64,000 bases of DNA from Glossina fuscipes (lineage: Eukaryota > Arthropoda > Insecta > Diptera > Glossinidae). The stretch spans positions 38,112,228 to 38,176,227 of the forward strand of contig NW_023998415.1 in NCBI RefSeq assembly GCF_014805625.2, in the 5' to 3' direction. The first letter of the stretch is position 1. Each line of letters starts with the position of its first letter. Below the pieces are notes generated by a model. That model ran no database searches and was not told where the DNA came from. It saw nothing but the letters and a program-made list of their open reading frames with translations. Both the position numbers and the translations under genes were made by a program. Positions 12,694-24,275 of this stretch are shown here, piece by piece.

Positions 12694-13330
12694 TTTACTG
12701 ATGAAATAGAGTCCTACCGAGAGGTAATCGAACAATACGTCGAAGAAGTGGAAATGAATGCTACTGATGCAGTCGTGTGAGCAAATATATGGGTAGGCGT
12801 ACTGCACTTGCAGCTGGTTTAGCACAAGCAAAAGTAGTGCTGATAAGCAGGCGAAAAGTGATATAAACTACAGATCGAGGGTTTGGATATTGTAGTACAT
12901 CACATACTCAGCTTTAAGAAAAGTCATTCAATCGGTGTACCGTAAACCGAGAGCAACATATCGTTTAAGCGCCCCAAGTCTCATATTCGGATCCCATACG
13001 GGTTAGAAAGAAACAGTCGTGCTACTACTAGAGGCTACGCCAACTGATATTTTGCCAGAGAGTGCGAGGCACATCCCTGAATGAAGACATGAAAACATAT
13101 ATTCCTGTAGCGGTAAAAGAAAAGTGAACGGTGCGTTTCAACGATAGCAATTGGGATTAAAATCAATGATAAAACCAAGATGGACGTTCTTTCTTATCCC
13201 AAACATAATGCGATGAACCGAAAAGCCACAGGGTGAGGTAATTTATTATCTTACCCGATTACTGACTGGTCATGGTTGCTTCCGAAAATACTTGTACAGG
13301 TTCGCAAATTCTATTTCACTGCAACTGGTT
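12694..13330 (+). pseudogene. LINE (R1/I-like) reverse transcriptase C-terminal relic
   Basis: This is a decayed non-LTR retrotransposon ORF2, truncated at its 5' end. It starts around the RT catalytic box, which reads FTDEI at 12694-12708 where intact elements have F/YADDI. An acidic helix follows: REVIEQYVEEVEMNATDAVV, then a stop. After a frame change comes GLAQAKVVLISRRKV, the counterpart of the conserved KTEAVLISxRK segment. A further frame gives EATPTDILPESARHIPE, resembling the thumb/connection PIDLLAEER block. The end reads PRWTFFLIPNIMR, then a TGA where Trp is expected, then QGEVIYYLTRLLTGHGCF and RKYLYRF, the hallmark region before the C-terminal CCHC of R1/LOA/I-type elements. At least three frame changes and several stops show it is dead. 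The 5' truncation is usual for LINE insertions. Clade assignment is approximate. Confidence 0.8.
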
Positions 13331-13640
13331 TTACTATTTTAGACTTCCAGTAAAACCCAGTCAGATATTGCAGTGGCAATAACGAAGCCGGAAGAAGCAT
13401 TGATAGCTTTATAGGCAGGGTGCTCCCAACGCCACGCCTCTTAGGAAGACAGCGAATGGACGAATGAGAGAGTGAGTGGTCGAAGTAATTTGTGTGTAGG
13501 GAGTAGTGTCAGTACGTAGACGCCAAGAATGGCGAATCGTGTATGCTGCTGGTACGGACCAGCAGTATCTTTGGAAGATTTTCACTACCAGCTTGCTTAG
13601 CGCAAAAATCAGCAAATACATGTTTGCATGAACGAGTGAA
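13331..13640 (+). other. Probable tail of the preceding LINE relic
   Basis: This stretch directly follows the RT relic and keeps its higher G+C content. A gag-type or RNase-like C-terminus cannot be read with confidence. The antisense 70-codon frame at 13409-13621 has no recognisable motif. I infer it is the decayed ORF2 end plus 3' untranslated region. No clear poly(A) tail marks the end. Confidence 0.35.
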
Positions 13641-14309
13641 GCATTTCGTATTGCTAATCTAATAGAAACCCTTGTTGTATATGCAGTCTGCTCTAATGCA
13701 GTCTGATGATCTCGTAGACGCTAATATCGCTTTGAATAATGAACAAATACGCACACATATATGAAATTTTTTTCGAAAAGCTACCTCTTTAGAACACCTC
13801 GACGGACAGATAAATAGAAGGATTGACTACCCGACATGGTTAATTCTATTGCATCATTCTCGTACTTCTATACGCTATGAACCAAATTAAAGGTAAATCC
13901 AGATTGCCAGTTTTTTATGCCAGTTTTCTCCCGAACTCACTGTCCATTTAAATGTAAATTTTAAAAATATTTCTACTATCATGGTTTAGTATTTGATTCG
14001 CGTTAAAATAAATTTCCCATGATTAATTTAATCTGTCCAATGTTTATTATTGTAGAGAAATTTAAATTTGATAAAAACTGTTATATCGTTTTTTTTTTTT
14101 TTTTTTTTTTTTGATTTACTTAGTATAATTATAATGTAACTACATTTATTAAATAAACATTAAATAGCACTATGAATATATTATGAATTATCCACTGATA
14201 TTTATATATGCAAACAAGTTTATTTATTTTAACTGATAATATATTAAACGATAAATTTTCGCATGTGTTCAGGACAAAAAGCTTGGAAATTTTATCGCTT
14301 AGAAGTCCG

Positions 14310-14352
14310 TCCGTATAGACCGTATAAAGTAGATAATATCTTGATCAGCGTG
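14310..14352 (-). repeat. Possible family B fragment, reverse orientation
   Basis: CCGTCCGTATAGACCGTATA followed by AAAGTAGATAATATCTTGA and TCAGCGTGAA is close to the reverse complement of the GCTGATCAAGAA..GACAGACGGAC part of the copy at 18917-19740. Too little remains to be certain. Confidence 0.35.
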
Positions 14353-15112
14353 AATGAATAACATTGTTTAATCACATCGATAAGTGCATCTTACCTAACT
14401 TTTTAAACTTACTCTCAAACTCTCCTACATACATCCTTCGTCTAAATGGTTCAAAAAAAAAAAAAACCCAATCAAGTTGATTCGAAATTTTACACACAAT
14501 CCACCAAAAGCCTCAAGACTAAATATGGTTATGAACATGGATGGCATCCATCTCGGTTTTTTTTTTTTTTTTAATTTCAGTGCATTACGATGTGGTTATA
14601 TTCCAATGGGTTAGGTTAGGCTTTTATTTTTGTGTTACTCTGCATTTCGGTGTAAGCAATGTAGCCGCAAAATGTCTCCTTTTGTCCGTTCCTTTCCTTT
14701 CGTTCCAGTTCACAAAGAAAAGCCTTCTTTAATAGTGATATGCGAAAATTCGGCTTAGCCGTTCTATTCGGCTCATTTACTACAACACTTTTACTTGCTA
14801 TATATTCTTATCTCTTGAAATTAATTTATTCATAAGTGTTCATTATATGAGTGCGAATCAAATGAATGAAATAATTACATAATATTTTTTGCTCACATGT
14901 TTTCAACAATAGTAAAAAACAGATATAGTTTTAAATAGATAAAAAAAGGGGTTTATTTCGAATTAAACCTGAGCTCGTCAATGTTAATTTTTTTTTTTTT
15001 CTTTTTTTTTAAACTAAGGGAACGGACATATTAAATCGGTTTGACATTTGAAATGCATTAAAATATGCTTCGGAGGCGCCGGAAAGCGAATAGCAAACGC
15101 GATTCAATCGTA

Positions 15113-15116
<4 letters not shown>

Positions 15117-15143
<27 letters not shown>
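15117..15143. repeat. (TC)n microsatellite
   Basis: An uninterrupted run of TC dinucleotides of 27 bases. Confidence 0.95.
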
Positions 15144-16980
15144 GCTGAAGTCATGACAAAAACGTTAGATACTTGTTTGGGACAACAAATTGGTCCTACG
15201 ATGCTTTTGCTGCGCCTGCGCATGTTAAAACTTCTCACCTGAAGCTTACGATTGAATTTTATAACAACCCGTAATTAACGTCTACGTATTAAGTTTGTAA
15301 ATTAAATTAAGAGATCGCTCGCAGCAGTCAAGCAAATGTAAATATGGCTTTTAATTGACATAGTCATAATGTCCGATTAATATATATGTTCTGTTTTGGA
15401 ATGAATTATTATTATTCCCGAATGAGTTTATGGTTGAAAGCCGATTTAATACTAATATTCTTGCATATAATTCATTTGGATGTCAAAAGTATTTTCTGTT
15501 CAGTAAATACACAATCGACAAGCAGAGATGATATTCATTCATGGTATGTGCATATAGCAAAAACTTGGTTAGGCTAAGCCTTTCTTAGCCGTATACTTAT
15601 GTTTGTAAAGATCGGATTAGCGTACTTAATATAAGGCAGTAAGGCTATCAGGTTAGGGGAATCATTGTTTGTAATTTTAGATAGATGCTTGCTATAGATT
15701 GTAAATTGTTCGCATGCGGTGTCGCCTTGACGTTTGAAGCCACAGACAACAAGTGAATGTGACTGAATCATTTTCATTCATTTTTATTTTTCAGTGTGTT
15801 TTGAATAACGAGTATGTTATACGCAATCGTATCGCATCGAATACTGCAAACACGTGGAAATGTATAATCAATTAACTAGGACGAACTCTCCAGTGAACAG
15901 CCAGCCGTCGACCCTTCGAAGTCGAATAAACGGAGGTAGAAAGAAAAGAAGATCTGATCTGAAAAAGAACGAATTACCGAATTACGAAGAGATACTATAA
16001 GTTGACATATATGATTATCAATATATGAAAGCAGATGTCGAAGTAACCTATATAAAATTGCTTCCAGAAATAAGTTGACTGAAACTAGTTTCAATCACTC
16101 TTACGTAATTAATCTTTATTTAATGCAATTTCAGCAATTAAATCAATATTTTTCATAATTTTAATTGCCCATTTAAAGGTTCGAGGCCACATACGTCTTC
16201 TCTGCAAAAGGAATTGTTCATGTAAATGAACATGTTGTGATATGTATGGCTTCGCATGACAAAGAATATTTTTTATACAATAGTTAAACGCGAGAAAAAC
16301 GCAGAATAATTAACATTATTTGGACGCCTTTTTAAAACCGTTTTCACTGCATGAATATAAATTGAAAATGAATTAGTCACCGAGAATGCATATTTAATTG
16401 TTTTTTTGTCAGTTTTATCAATCGCTTCACCCACAATGTCCATTTTAAACATTTTTGAATAATATTAAATAAATTGATTACTAATTGTTTTTTGATTTTA
16501 TAAAATGCATAAATTAATTAAATTAAGAAAAATTACATTAAGTGAGATATATTTGACAATGTGTAACTGACTTGTTATGAAACAAAAAAAAAATTGCATT
16601 TTCCTTTAATCGATTCTTCACTTTATTGTACAAGTTCGTAAATTCGGAAAAATTATTTTATTTTTTTTTTTTACCTTAAAAAGAGGCCGTTTTTTCTTGA
16701 TCTCATATCATTTAACCCAAATTCAATTATGCCGGAGAATATGCGTTACTTAGCGGTCTTCCCTATTCAAGGTATGCAACGAAAATAATGTCGTAGGCAT
16801 CGCGAAAATTATTATCTAAGTGACGAGGAACAAATTCTGATGAATTGGCCTTAAACGTTTCTATTACGATTACATTTAAATTCAGCCATCTAGTCTTTAA
16901 CAGGTTTTAATTCCCGGAGCACATTCTCCATAAACTTATCAAGCATTTTTTAATTGCGTTTGGTGTTTTACACTTTGAAG

Positions 16981-17013
16981 AGTAGTGGTAGTAGTAGTAG
17001 TAGTTGCAGTAGC

Positions 17014-17054
<41 letters not shown>

Positions 17055-17125
17055 CAGTAGTAGTAGCAGTAGTAGTAGTAGTAGTAGTAGCAGTAGTAGT
17101 AGCAGTAGCAGTAGTAGTAGTAGTA
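16981..17125. repeat. TAG/CAG triplet array
   Basis: A 145-base array of TAG triplets with regularly scattered CAG interruptions. It produces an artefactual 60-codon Val/Ala frame (GTA and GCA codons) on the plus strand and Leu, Thr/Ala or Tyr/Cys runs on the other. No flanking coding sequence supports translation. A shorter array with the same TAG/CAG composition, read on the opposite strand as CTA/CTG, lies at 54541-54576. Confidence 0.95.
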
Positions 17126-18194
17126 CTATTTAATCACATTATGAAATTCATATCCGTCCGTCGTTAAGGGAACAATCAAACAACTATTCACTTATCGAAT
17201 ATCGTGAAATTGAACACACCGTCATCTGGAGTCTGGTTCTATCTGATACTCATAAAATTTGTTGTCTTCGGGTTTTTGTTTATTTATGTGACTCACTGTC
17301 TATCACAATTTTTGTGTTGAGTGCTTTTTGAGTAACATAACAAGTGTGACATAAGAAAATATTTGCGAATAAGTTGTTTGTGATATAATTCCGATTTCAA
17401 TAAATAAACGGGGCGATTAGGCAGACATACTAGGCAAACAGTATTCATGCTGATCTCTAAGGCATGGTTTAATATGTTGCATGCAATATTCAAATCAGAT
17501 ACAAATAAATAAATAGGAAACATCTGCATAGCAAACACTAGAAAAACGTATTCTCTAATAATGACAAAAGTATAATACTTGGACTACATTCATTCATCCT
17601 TAGCACAATCAAACATACGCACATACACAAAAGAGTACGTAACATGAATAATTATTCAGAAGTCGCGAAAATAAAACTGTAGTATGCTATACGTTTTGAA
17701 CCCACTTTTACCAACTAGTTGGTTCCAAGTTTGTGTTCGCATGAATGATTCTCTGTTTGTTGTCGGTGACTGTCTATTTAAGTTTATCGCGGTGGACATG
17801 GTGTATGCGTTTCCACGCGCATAAGCACATTTCTGCATATTCATTGGAGACTATCTGCAAGGACGAGCTATTAGTGTGATTTTTCATCTTTTTCAACGTT
17901 CAGGGTTACATACCTTTCATACGTTGATTTGATGTGACTTCTAACATATTTACTGACGTTGCATTTGTTCATATATGTGTGCATATTTTCATACCAAATG
18001 TACGGATTGTTTGTAAGCAAGTGCGACAATGACATAAATTGTAATCATTCATTTATTATATTTGCTCCACATTTGATGGTGTCGTATGCCACTGTACGAA
18101 AGTAATGAACTTTTTCACGAATTTAGTTTGATGAAAGGCTGTTAGTAATACAAACACGATGTGTACGTGTTTAGATGAAAATGTTCTAGTTATA

Positions 18195-18225
<31 letters not shown>

Positions 18226-18916
18226 TTATTTTTTATACATATATATATAAAATATATATATATATATTTTTATATATATTTTTTTTTTACTTTCGCTTGC
18301 TTGACTTTATCAGATATTTTCAAGAATCTCTTATAAATATTTGTGAAAGTATAAGAGTTTTAAATTCTGTAAAGGTTATCTTTGCAAAAAGAAATATCTG
18401 TACTAGGATCAAGTAACTCGCATCATAAATTATTCGATAAGTTGGAACTTCTTCCAATACAAGCGTCATTTGTAATGATTTTAATAACTATTCCCAGAAT
18501 ATATCTTATGAAAGTTGCCTCAAGTCTGCCCAGTCGTGTACTTGCATATCGAAATTTTGTAAGTATATAGAGAGTTATATTATAACAATGCCATTAAAAT
18601 TGTTTGCTTCAAGTATCAACTTTTGTTTAAATAGTTAAATTTCATGCGATCGCATTTTCCGTATATATAATATTAATGGAGATGCTTTTTTCATATGTGA
18701 ATTTAGTTTTTGAGTTCAGCCATTATATTATATCATATATCGCACACATATTTGCAATTGAATTGTTTTGCAGTTGTTAAACGGTAATTATGTAAATGGA
18801 TTAAAGTGTCTATTCAATGCGTATAGAAACTTTTTCTGTCAACATCTGTCGCTGTTTTTTTTTTACTTGCTTGTCCTGCAGCCTTAATTTTTGTTCGTTC
18901 GCCTTGTCCATAAACA
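17126..18916. other. AT-rich stretch with a large TA-rich tract
   Basis: No gene is supported. TA-alternating sequence with a few interruptions covers about 18191-18290 and could extrude or melt readily. The 85-codon frame at 18159-18416 is this tract translated. Confidence 0.55.
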
Positions 18917-19740
18917 AGTAAAAAAATTATATTCGGTCAAAACCGAATCTTTTATGCCCATCACCGTTATCCTAAAAAAGACGAGAAAATTAAATTTTCA
19001 TCGTCTATAATATGCAGGGGGCGTTGAAGATTTTTTCTATTTTCAAAATAAGAGTCTTTGCCGCATAGGCGTGTCCTTGGAAAGCTTCAAGTCACAATAA
19101 AATTCTTTTGAAAATACATAGGCGATATCTTGACTTTTGCGAACGGGAGAACGCTTTCCATAGATACCATTCAACTGGACAGACGGACATGGTTAGGTGC
19201 GTTCAAAATTTGAAACTGTCCAAGAATTTACATACTTTATCGGCTTTTCAAGCATGTTTCTGCGCCTTATAAAGGGATTGGAAAAAAACGTTGACGCAAT
19301 ATAATATTGGGTAGGCGTGGTAAATTTTTTCTACTTTTCTACAAGCGCTACAGCATCGCCCTTACGATACGCATTCAAAACTTTGTGTATATGTCTGCAT
19401 TAGTTTATGGGTAACGAGCAAAAAATCAATTTTGCATTCCTTCTGAAAAACATAGGTGTTCTTAGTTTACGTGGTGTTGCGGACGTGTCCTTCAAATGAT
19501 TTGGCATATTTTTAACATCAACGTGCATGCAAGAATCTCCAAATTTCGGGCAAATTTGGAGTCGATAAGTTCACTTTTGTAGCCAGAAAAATGTTTACAA
19601 CAGACGTTACGCAGGTGGGCAGACGGCCAGAAGGACAGACGGACATGCTTAAATCGATTTAGTATTTCATGCTGATCAAGAACATATTTTGGGGTCTCTG
19701 ATGCTGCCTCCTGGGCATTTTAAACGTTTTGACAAAATTA
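18917..19740 (+). repeat. Dispersed repeat family B, long copy with internal duplication
   Basis: The longest family B copy. It starts near a small stem, ATTCGGT-CAAA-ACCGAAT, at 18931-18948. It contains two GACAGACGGACATG blocks, at about 19178-19191 and 19635-19648, each preceded by related sequence, including a similar ACATAGGYGWTMT motif. This suggests two units in tandem, or a duplication. The end reads AAATCGATTTAGTATTTCAT, GCTGATCAAGAACATATTTT, GGGGTCTC and AACGTTTTGACAAAATTAA. Fragments of this unit occur near 21020, 23905, 26075, 47655 and 48917. No coding capacity is visible. Confidence 0.7.
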
Positions 19741-20134
19741 AATGACACGAACAAGTCCATAGCAGAAATCTATCTAAAGATACGTACGACCGCAAGTTAG
19801 TAAACAAGCAAATTGCAATGAAAATGAAATCTGAAGTCTAAAATGAAACAATCTTTTCGTTTTCTAATTGGATGTATTTCATATATAGCGGAAATGGGTA
19901 TGAAAATTGTTAAAGACCTGCTCATTACACTTTTACGGAATGCTTCTCAAATTCACAACAACTGAAGCCGCAGTGAATAGAGTTAATGAATTCGCAAACT
20001 TGTCAATCTTAAAATCAAGGACTGTTAGGAGCTGGCGATAAAACTTGATGATGGATCTGCACTAAAAGTTAATCACTGCAAAAAAAATTCCTCAAAATTA
20101 TGGTGAAAAACACACTCAAAGTCAAGAAAAAGAT

Positions 20135-20347
20135 ATGTCAAAAATCCACTTTTCTTTCAGTTATTATCGAAGCGGAAAGAAAGATCATATAGTTCAAGAT
20201 TGCAAGGCGATTTTAGAAAACAGAATTTCTTACAATGTAAAGTACACTGCAAGTAAACGGATGAACAAAAAGAGTAGAGTTATTTATCTCTCTATATTTC
20301 CCACATTTACGGTGTCGTTTAATATTAGGCGGAAAGGTTACAGATAA
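20135..20347 (+). pseudogene. Retroelement gag-like zinc-knuckle relic
   Basis: This 70-codon frame contains YYRSGKKDHIVQDC at codons 10-23. It has exactly the C-x2-C-x4-H-x4-C spacing of a retroelement nucleocapsid knuckle, with His and the last Cys kept, the first Cys changed to Tyr (TAT) and the second to Ser (AGC). Both are single-base changes from Cys codons. The upstream frames are broken but similar in tone to a copia-type gag C-terminus. It lies only about 170 bases before the LINE RT relic, with no endonuclease domain between, so it may belong to a different element. It has lost zinc binding and is presumed dead. A chance match to the spacing remains possible. Confidence 0.45.
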
Positions 20348-20371
20348 CTGACGCAGGGTTATAATAAAGTC

Positions 20372-20760
20372 AGGAACTCACCAATATTGGTGAGCTTAGT
20401 ACTACCACGGAAATATTTGGAAAATTGATAAAAGAAGAGTTAAGCAGAAATACATTTTTGATTAGTAGCGAACCCTTCTCAGAATGGATTTATTAAAGGT
20501 CGATCTACAATTTCGAAACTTTTTGAATATATATTCGGAGGTTTCCCCGATTTTAGCAAAGGATGTGCTGGACGCAACATTTTGACATTAAGTAAGTTCG
20601 GGTTTCTTTCAATCTTCTTGGCTCTCTTCTTACTTAAGTGATAGAATCTATTTATTTTACCAATGGCTCTCACGGCTAACACAAGTAACATTGGGTGTAC
20701 GTCGTCAAGCCATCAACTCATAGATCCACTCTATCGTAGAAATTAATATATATTTGCTAG
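20372..20760 (+). pseudogene. LINE (jockey/CR1-like) reverse transcriptase relic
   Basis: Fragments of the RT fingers and palm can be read across several frames in the correct order. STTTEIFGKLIKEELS resembles the KIFEKLI block that begins the RT of jockey/CR1-type elements. SQNGFIKGRSTISKLFEY is the Q-GF-GRST-NL block. SSGFFQSSWLSSYLSDR is the GF..WLSSYLSDR block. GVRRQAINS, with SHQLIDPLY in the next frame, sits where GVPQGSHLGPLLF is expected. At least three frame changes and several stops break it. The endonuclease and the catalytic YxDD end are absent, so this is a short internal relic. The order and spacing of four independent blocks make the assignment secure. Clade placement is approximate. 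Confidence 0.75.
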
Positions 20761-21019
20761 GAGCAATGTTGGTAGACCATCTTCAGAGTGTCTTTCTAAA
20801 TTCGCCAAATTTCTTAAGGAAAATTAATATTCATGTTCCGTTGTTCCATTGTGTGACTACTAGTCAGTAGTTGAATTTCTATGTAGCAAGTAAAAAGCCA
20901 TTAAAAAAAAAAAAAGCCATAGAAAAAAAACAGGACTTAATATATTGATTAAAGGTAAGGTAAGTTAGCTATAGGCTGCAGGCTATTATTGCAACTGCAC
21001 TAGTAATCAGATAAAGCCC

Positions 21020-21190
21020 GTTTTTATACCCTCTCTGTGGTCAGAAGCGAAAAACATATGCGCTGAGTTTCAACTTTCTGCGTCAGCTATCTGTGCAATG
21101 AACGGCACCACACAGCAGGAGGACATGGTTAAATGGTTTCAGGCGTGGTTAAATGGATTCAGCATTTTATGTGAATGGCTACTTTTTGGT
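21020..21190 (+). repeat. Dispersed repeat family B, degraded copy
   Basis: It begins with TTTTTATACCCTCTCTGTGG and carries GCAGGAGGACATGGTTAAAT followed by a second, partly duplicated TGGTTAAATGGATTCAGCAT. These match the GACATG..TTAAATCGATTCAG core of family B. Confidence 0.5.
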
Positions 21191-23904
21191 TTGTTACAGC
21201 GGAAAAGATAAATGTTTACTAATTTTGTGCGAATCGCATTCATTGCTTTAAATCAAATAAAATACGGCTCCTTTAAGCATTCAATTCGCTCAATTCGCTA
21301 TTTAGTTCAGTTATAAAGAGCTGATTACATTTTTCCCACTTTATCGATGGTGTAAGGTGGTACAAGTGTCAGCCCGCAAAAGCGGATGATAGAGAATGCA
21401 CCACAAAAGGGAATGGTGAAAGACAGAGAATGCCTCAAACAGCTAAATTAAGGAATCGTATTTACACGCATGTGTTTGGTTGGTATGCGAATACACTTTC
21501 ACGCCTAAATCTTATACTGGCTTAATTAATTATAGAAAATGTTCATATAATTTTAAAGAGCTTTAAACTAACGCAACTTTCTGTTTTATTAAATTTACAA
21601 AGATTTTCATGCTTTTGCTGTTCCGTTTAACACAAATTCTGACTCCATTTTGTTTTATTTTCGTTTCCTTTATTATTTGTTTTCTCATTCTTCTTAAGCA
21701 AATATAATCTGAACATGAAATTAAGTCAATTGATGTTAACTTTTAAGTTCTTATTAAGCCACTGAATACTATACTCTAATCCAAACAGAAACTAGCAACA
21801 CAAACAACAAAGTAAGAAGGGAAATAAAACTATATTCGGTTTGCATCGAATTGCTTAATAGCGCTCTAGACTCTTCTAATCAGCATTGAGACGAGAAAAG
21901 TCCTCCCACCTTAATGATAATTCAAATGTTAATGGCTGTAGTTGTAAGCATAGGATATTTGGATTGCATTTATGGACAACGTGCGATATTTCATGTCATG
22001 CTCATATATATGCGTATTTTGCTTACGCAAAACGTTTACATATAATTTCCGAATTACCCAATGAACGGCAGTGTTCTCTTCTTGGGTAAACAACGACCTG
22101 TGAATCGAGTCTTCTGATTTCGTAAAGAAACCCCGGCGAGAGAGAGAAGTAAAATTTTGTAGAATCAACGGATTTTTTTAGACAAATGTTCCAATTGTGA
22201 ATTAGTCATAGCAACAGGCAGGCAAATTAACAACACATGTCTGAACACATTCCTCTGTTCTTACGAATCAAAACTATTTACGTAGCCTATGTAGTTTATG
22301 TTGATATTGGTGTTCACCAGATATTACAAACTCGTGAAGAACGTGATGTGCCTATTATAGTGAACGTAAGAAAAAAAGAAAATTAATTGCGAAAAGCTTT
22401 TCATTTTGTTTCATTTGCCACTTAGCTTTTGTCTCAGCCCAATAGTTTAATGAAATTATCCAAAACATTTTTAAGCAAACACTAAACGAAAATTTTTAAA
22501 AGCAACGATAATGATGAAATTGTATATCGTTTGCAAGAACTCTTAGCACTAATTAAATAATTAGCTAAGCGCAGCATTACGTTAACTTTGTTCTCGTTTT
22601 TGATCTGGCGTTGCAATCTTCTTTGTCTGAATCTTATTTAATTTTCCACGATTTATGAAAACTGAAACGCATATATCTAAATTCTATCAATCTTATAGAA
22701 ATACTAATAATTCATTTTTTAAAAATCTGTTTAGCCTGAAAACGGATTAAAGGGTAAGTAACATATTGTCTTTTTTCAACAAAAAAATATTTAAAAAATG
22801 TTGACAAGAAACGCTGCTGTAACAGGCTAAAAAACATTTATTCTTGATTTGGACAAAAGGATATTGCAGTAAAATGGCATGGATCAATATTCAAGGAAGT
22901 CATAATAGGCATATATTTAACAAAAAAAAAAATAAATAAATAAATATATTTAGAAAGTATGAAAATTTAATAGCCTTGGAGTCACTCGCGCGCCGCAACG
23001 TTAATATAAGGAGCAGGTGATGAAAATTTGAATTAATGAAAGAATCCTTGATCTGCTTGAGGGGATTTCAAAAAAAAAGTTGATTTTTGTGTAATTGATA
23101 AGTATTTGGAGGCAAAAATTCAAATTCAATTTTCGTACGATACGCTCGAGCTTAAGATTTGAGATTTCAAAATTTATAGAAAATGTGGTTTTGATAAGAA
23201 AAGCAATCGCTTTCTTACATTTTTTTTTTTTCAATTTTTTGGTCCGTAATCTTATATTTGTTACGAGTCTGTTGTTTTGGAAGAATGATTTTCTCCGATT
23301 AGGGTATAATTCGTGCGCCGATCCGTGAACATCGATGCATAAGTGGTTACCATGCATGTCTTAATTAATCAATATTTTATTCTGGGACTTTTATCTAACC
23401 CTAAGATCCATAAATGAGTCATTACCATTTATTTTTTGGATTTCTTCCTCATGTCGTTACTTATCACGTAGCACGGACTGCAAATATTAACTAACACATC
23501 AATATTAAATATCACTATCACATCAAATTTGAATAACAAATTTCATGTGCGAGTTTATATGTGCCCGTTTGCATGAGATTTAAAATTTGTTTTTTGTGTG
23601 CTGATGATAAATGGAAGTTTTTTTTCGCGTTCGCATCTCCCGAATGGCAGCTTTTAAGAAAAAAATGCAAATGTTAGTGCAAGCTTCCCTGAGCGTTCAT
23701 TTCATTTCCCATTACTTGCATACAAACGCAGTTAAATCTAGTCGTTACTAAGTGTTTCATACACACTGCGTACTCACTACAAGGGTATATTAATAACGTC
23801 ATCTTACTTGCAAACGTTCATCGGCCCACACCATTATTTTAAAAATACGCTTAAAAATAAAAAAAAAATAAATAAATAAAAAAGGAATTTTTCATATTCT
23901 ACAA
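21191..23904. other. AT-rich non-coding stretch
   Basis: No gene is recognisable. A short family B start-like motif, ACTATATTCGGTTTGCATCG, occurs at about 21830-21849. An overlapping sense/antisense pair of frames at 23001-23357 (118 and 77 codons) has no motif and is A/T-driven. Confidence 0.5.
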
Positions 23905-24275
23905 TATTGAATGGGCGTGGCTGGTTTTCCATTTTTTTACAACATATGTAGAAATCTTTATTGTTGCACCTGGCGAAGAATATAAGTTAAAAATTTTTTG
24001 AAGATAAAGGTGTTTGGCAGCTTACGTTGTACTGTAACCGTGCGCTTTGACGACTTTGGCCCATTGTTTTGAGCATTCAACTCGAAGCCGAAAGCTTTTC
24101 TATTTAGACGAATGCTAAACAAGAGAATTACTTAGGCCACGCGCAGACAGACAGAGGGACATAATTAAATCGATTCAGAAATTGATGATGATCAGGAATA
24201 TGTCTACTTGACGAGGTCTCTGCATCTTCTTTCTAGGTGTCGACAAACGTTTAAACAAAATGAGTATACCTCGAT
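23905..24275 (+). repeat. Dispersed repeat family B, mid-length copy
   Basis: Contains TTGAATGGGCGTGGCTGG, a central AAGGTGTTTGGCAGCTTACG block, then CAGACAGACAGAGGGACATA, ATTAAATCGATTCAGAAATT and GATGATCAGGAATATG. It ends in TGTCGACAAACGTTTAAACA and AAATGAGTATACC. Block order is the same as at 18917-19740. Confidence 0.65.

Larger units (their letters stand above)
13641..16980. other. AT-rich non-coding stretch with simple repeats
   Basis: No gene is recognisable. Simple sequence includes a T24 tract at 14089-14112, interrupted T tracts near 14559-14572 and 14990-15010, and a (TC)n run at 15117-15143. A degraded family B fragment lies at 14310-14352. The frame that contains SLSLSLS near 15117 is only the TC repeat translated. 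Confidence 0.5.

Noticed and set aside
16985..17167. Poly Val/Ala protein
   Set aside because: It is the TAG/CAG triplet array translated. There is no unique coding sequence around it.
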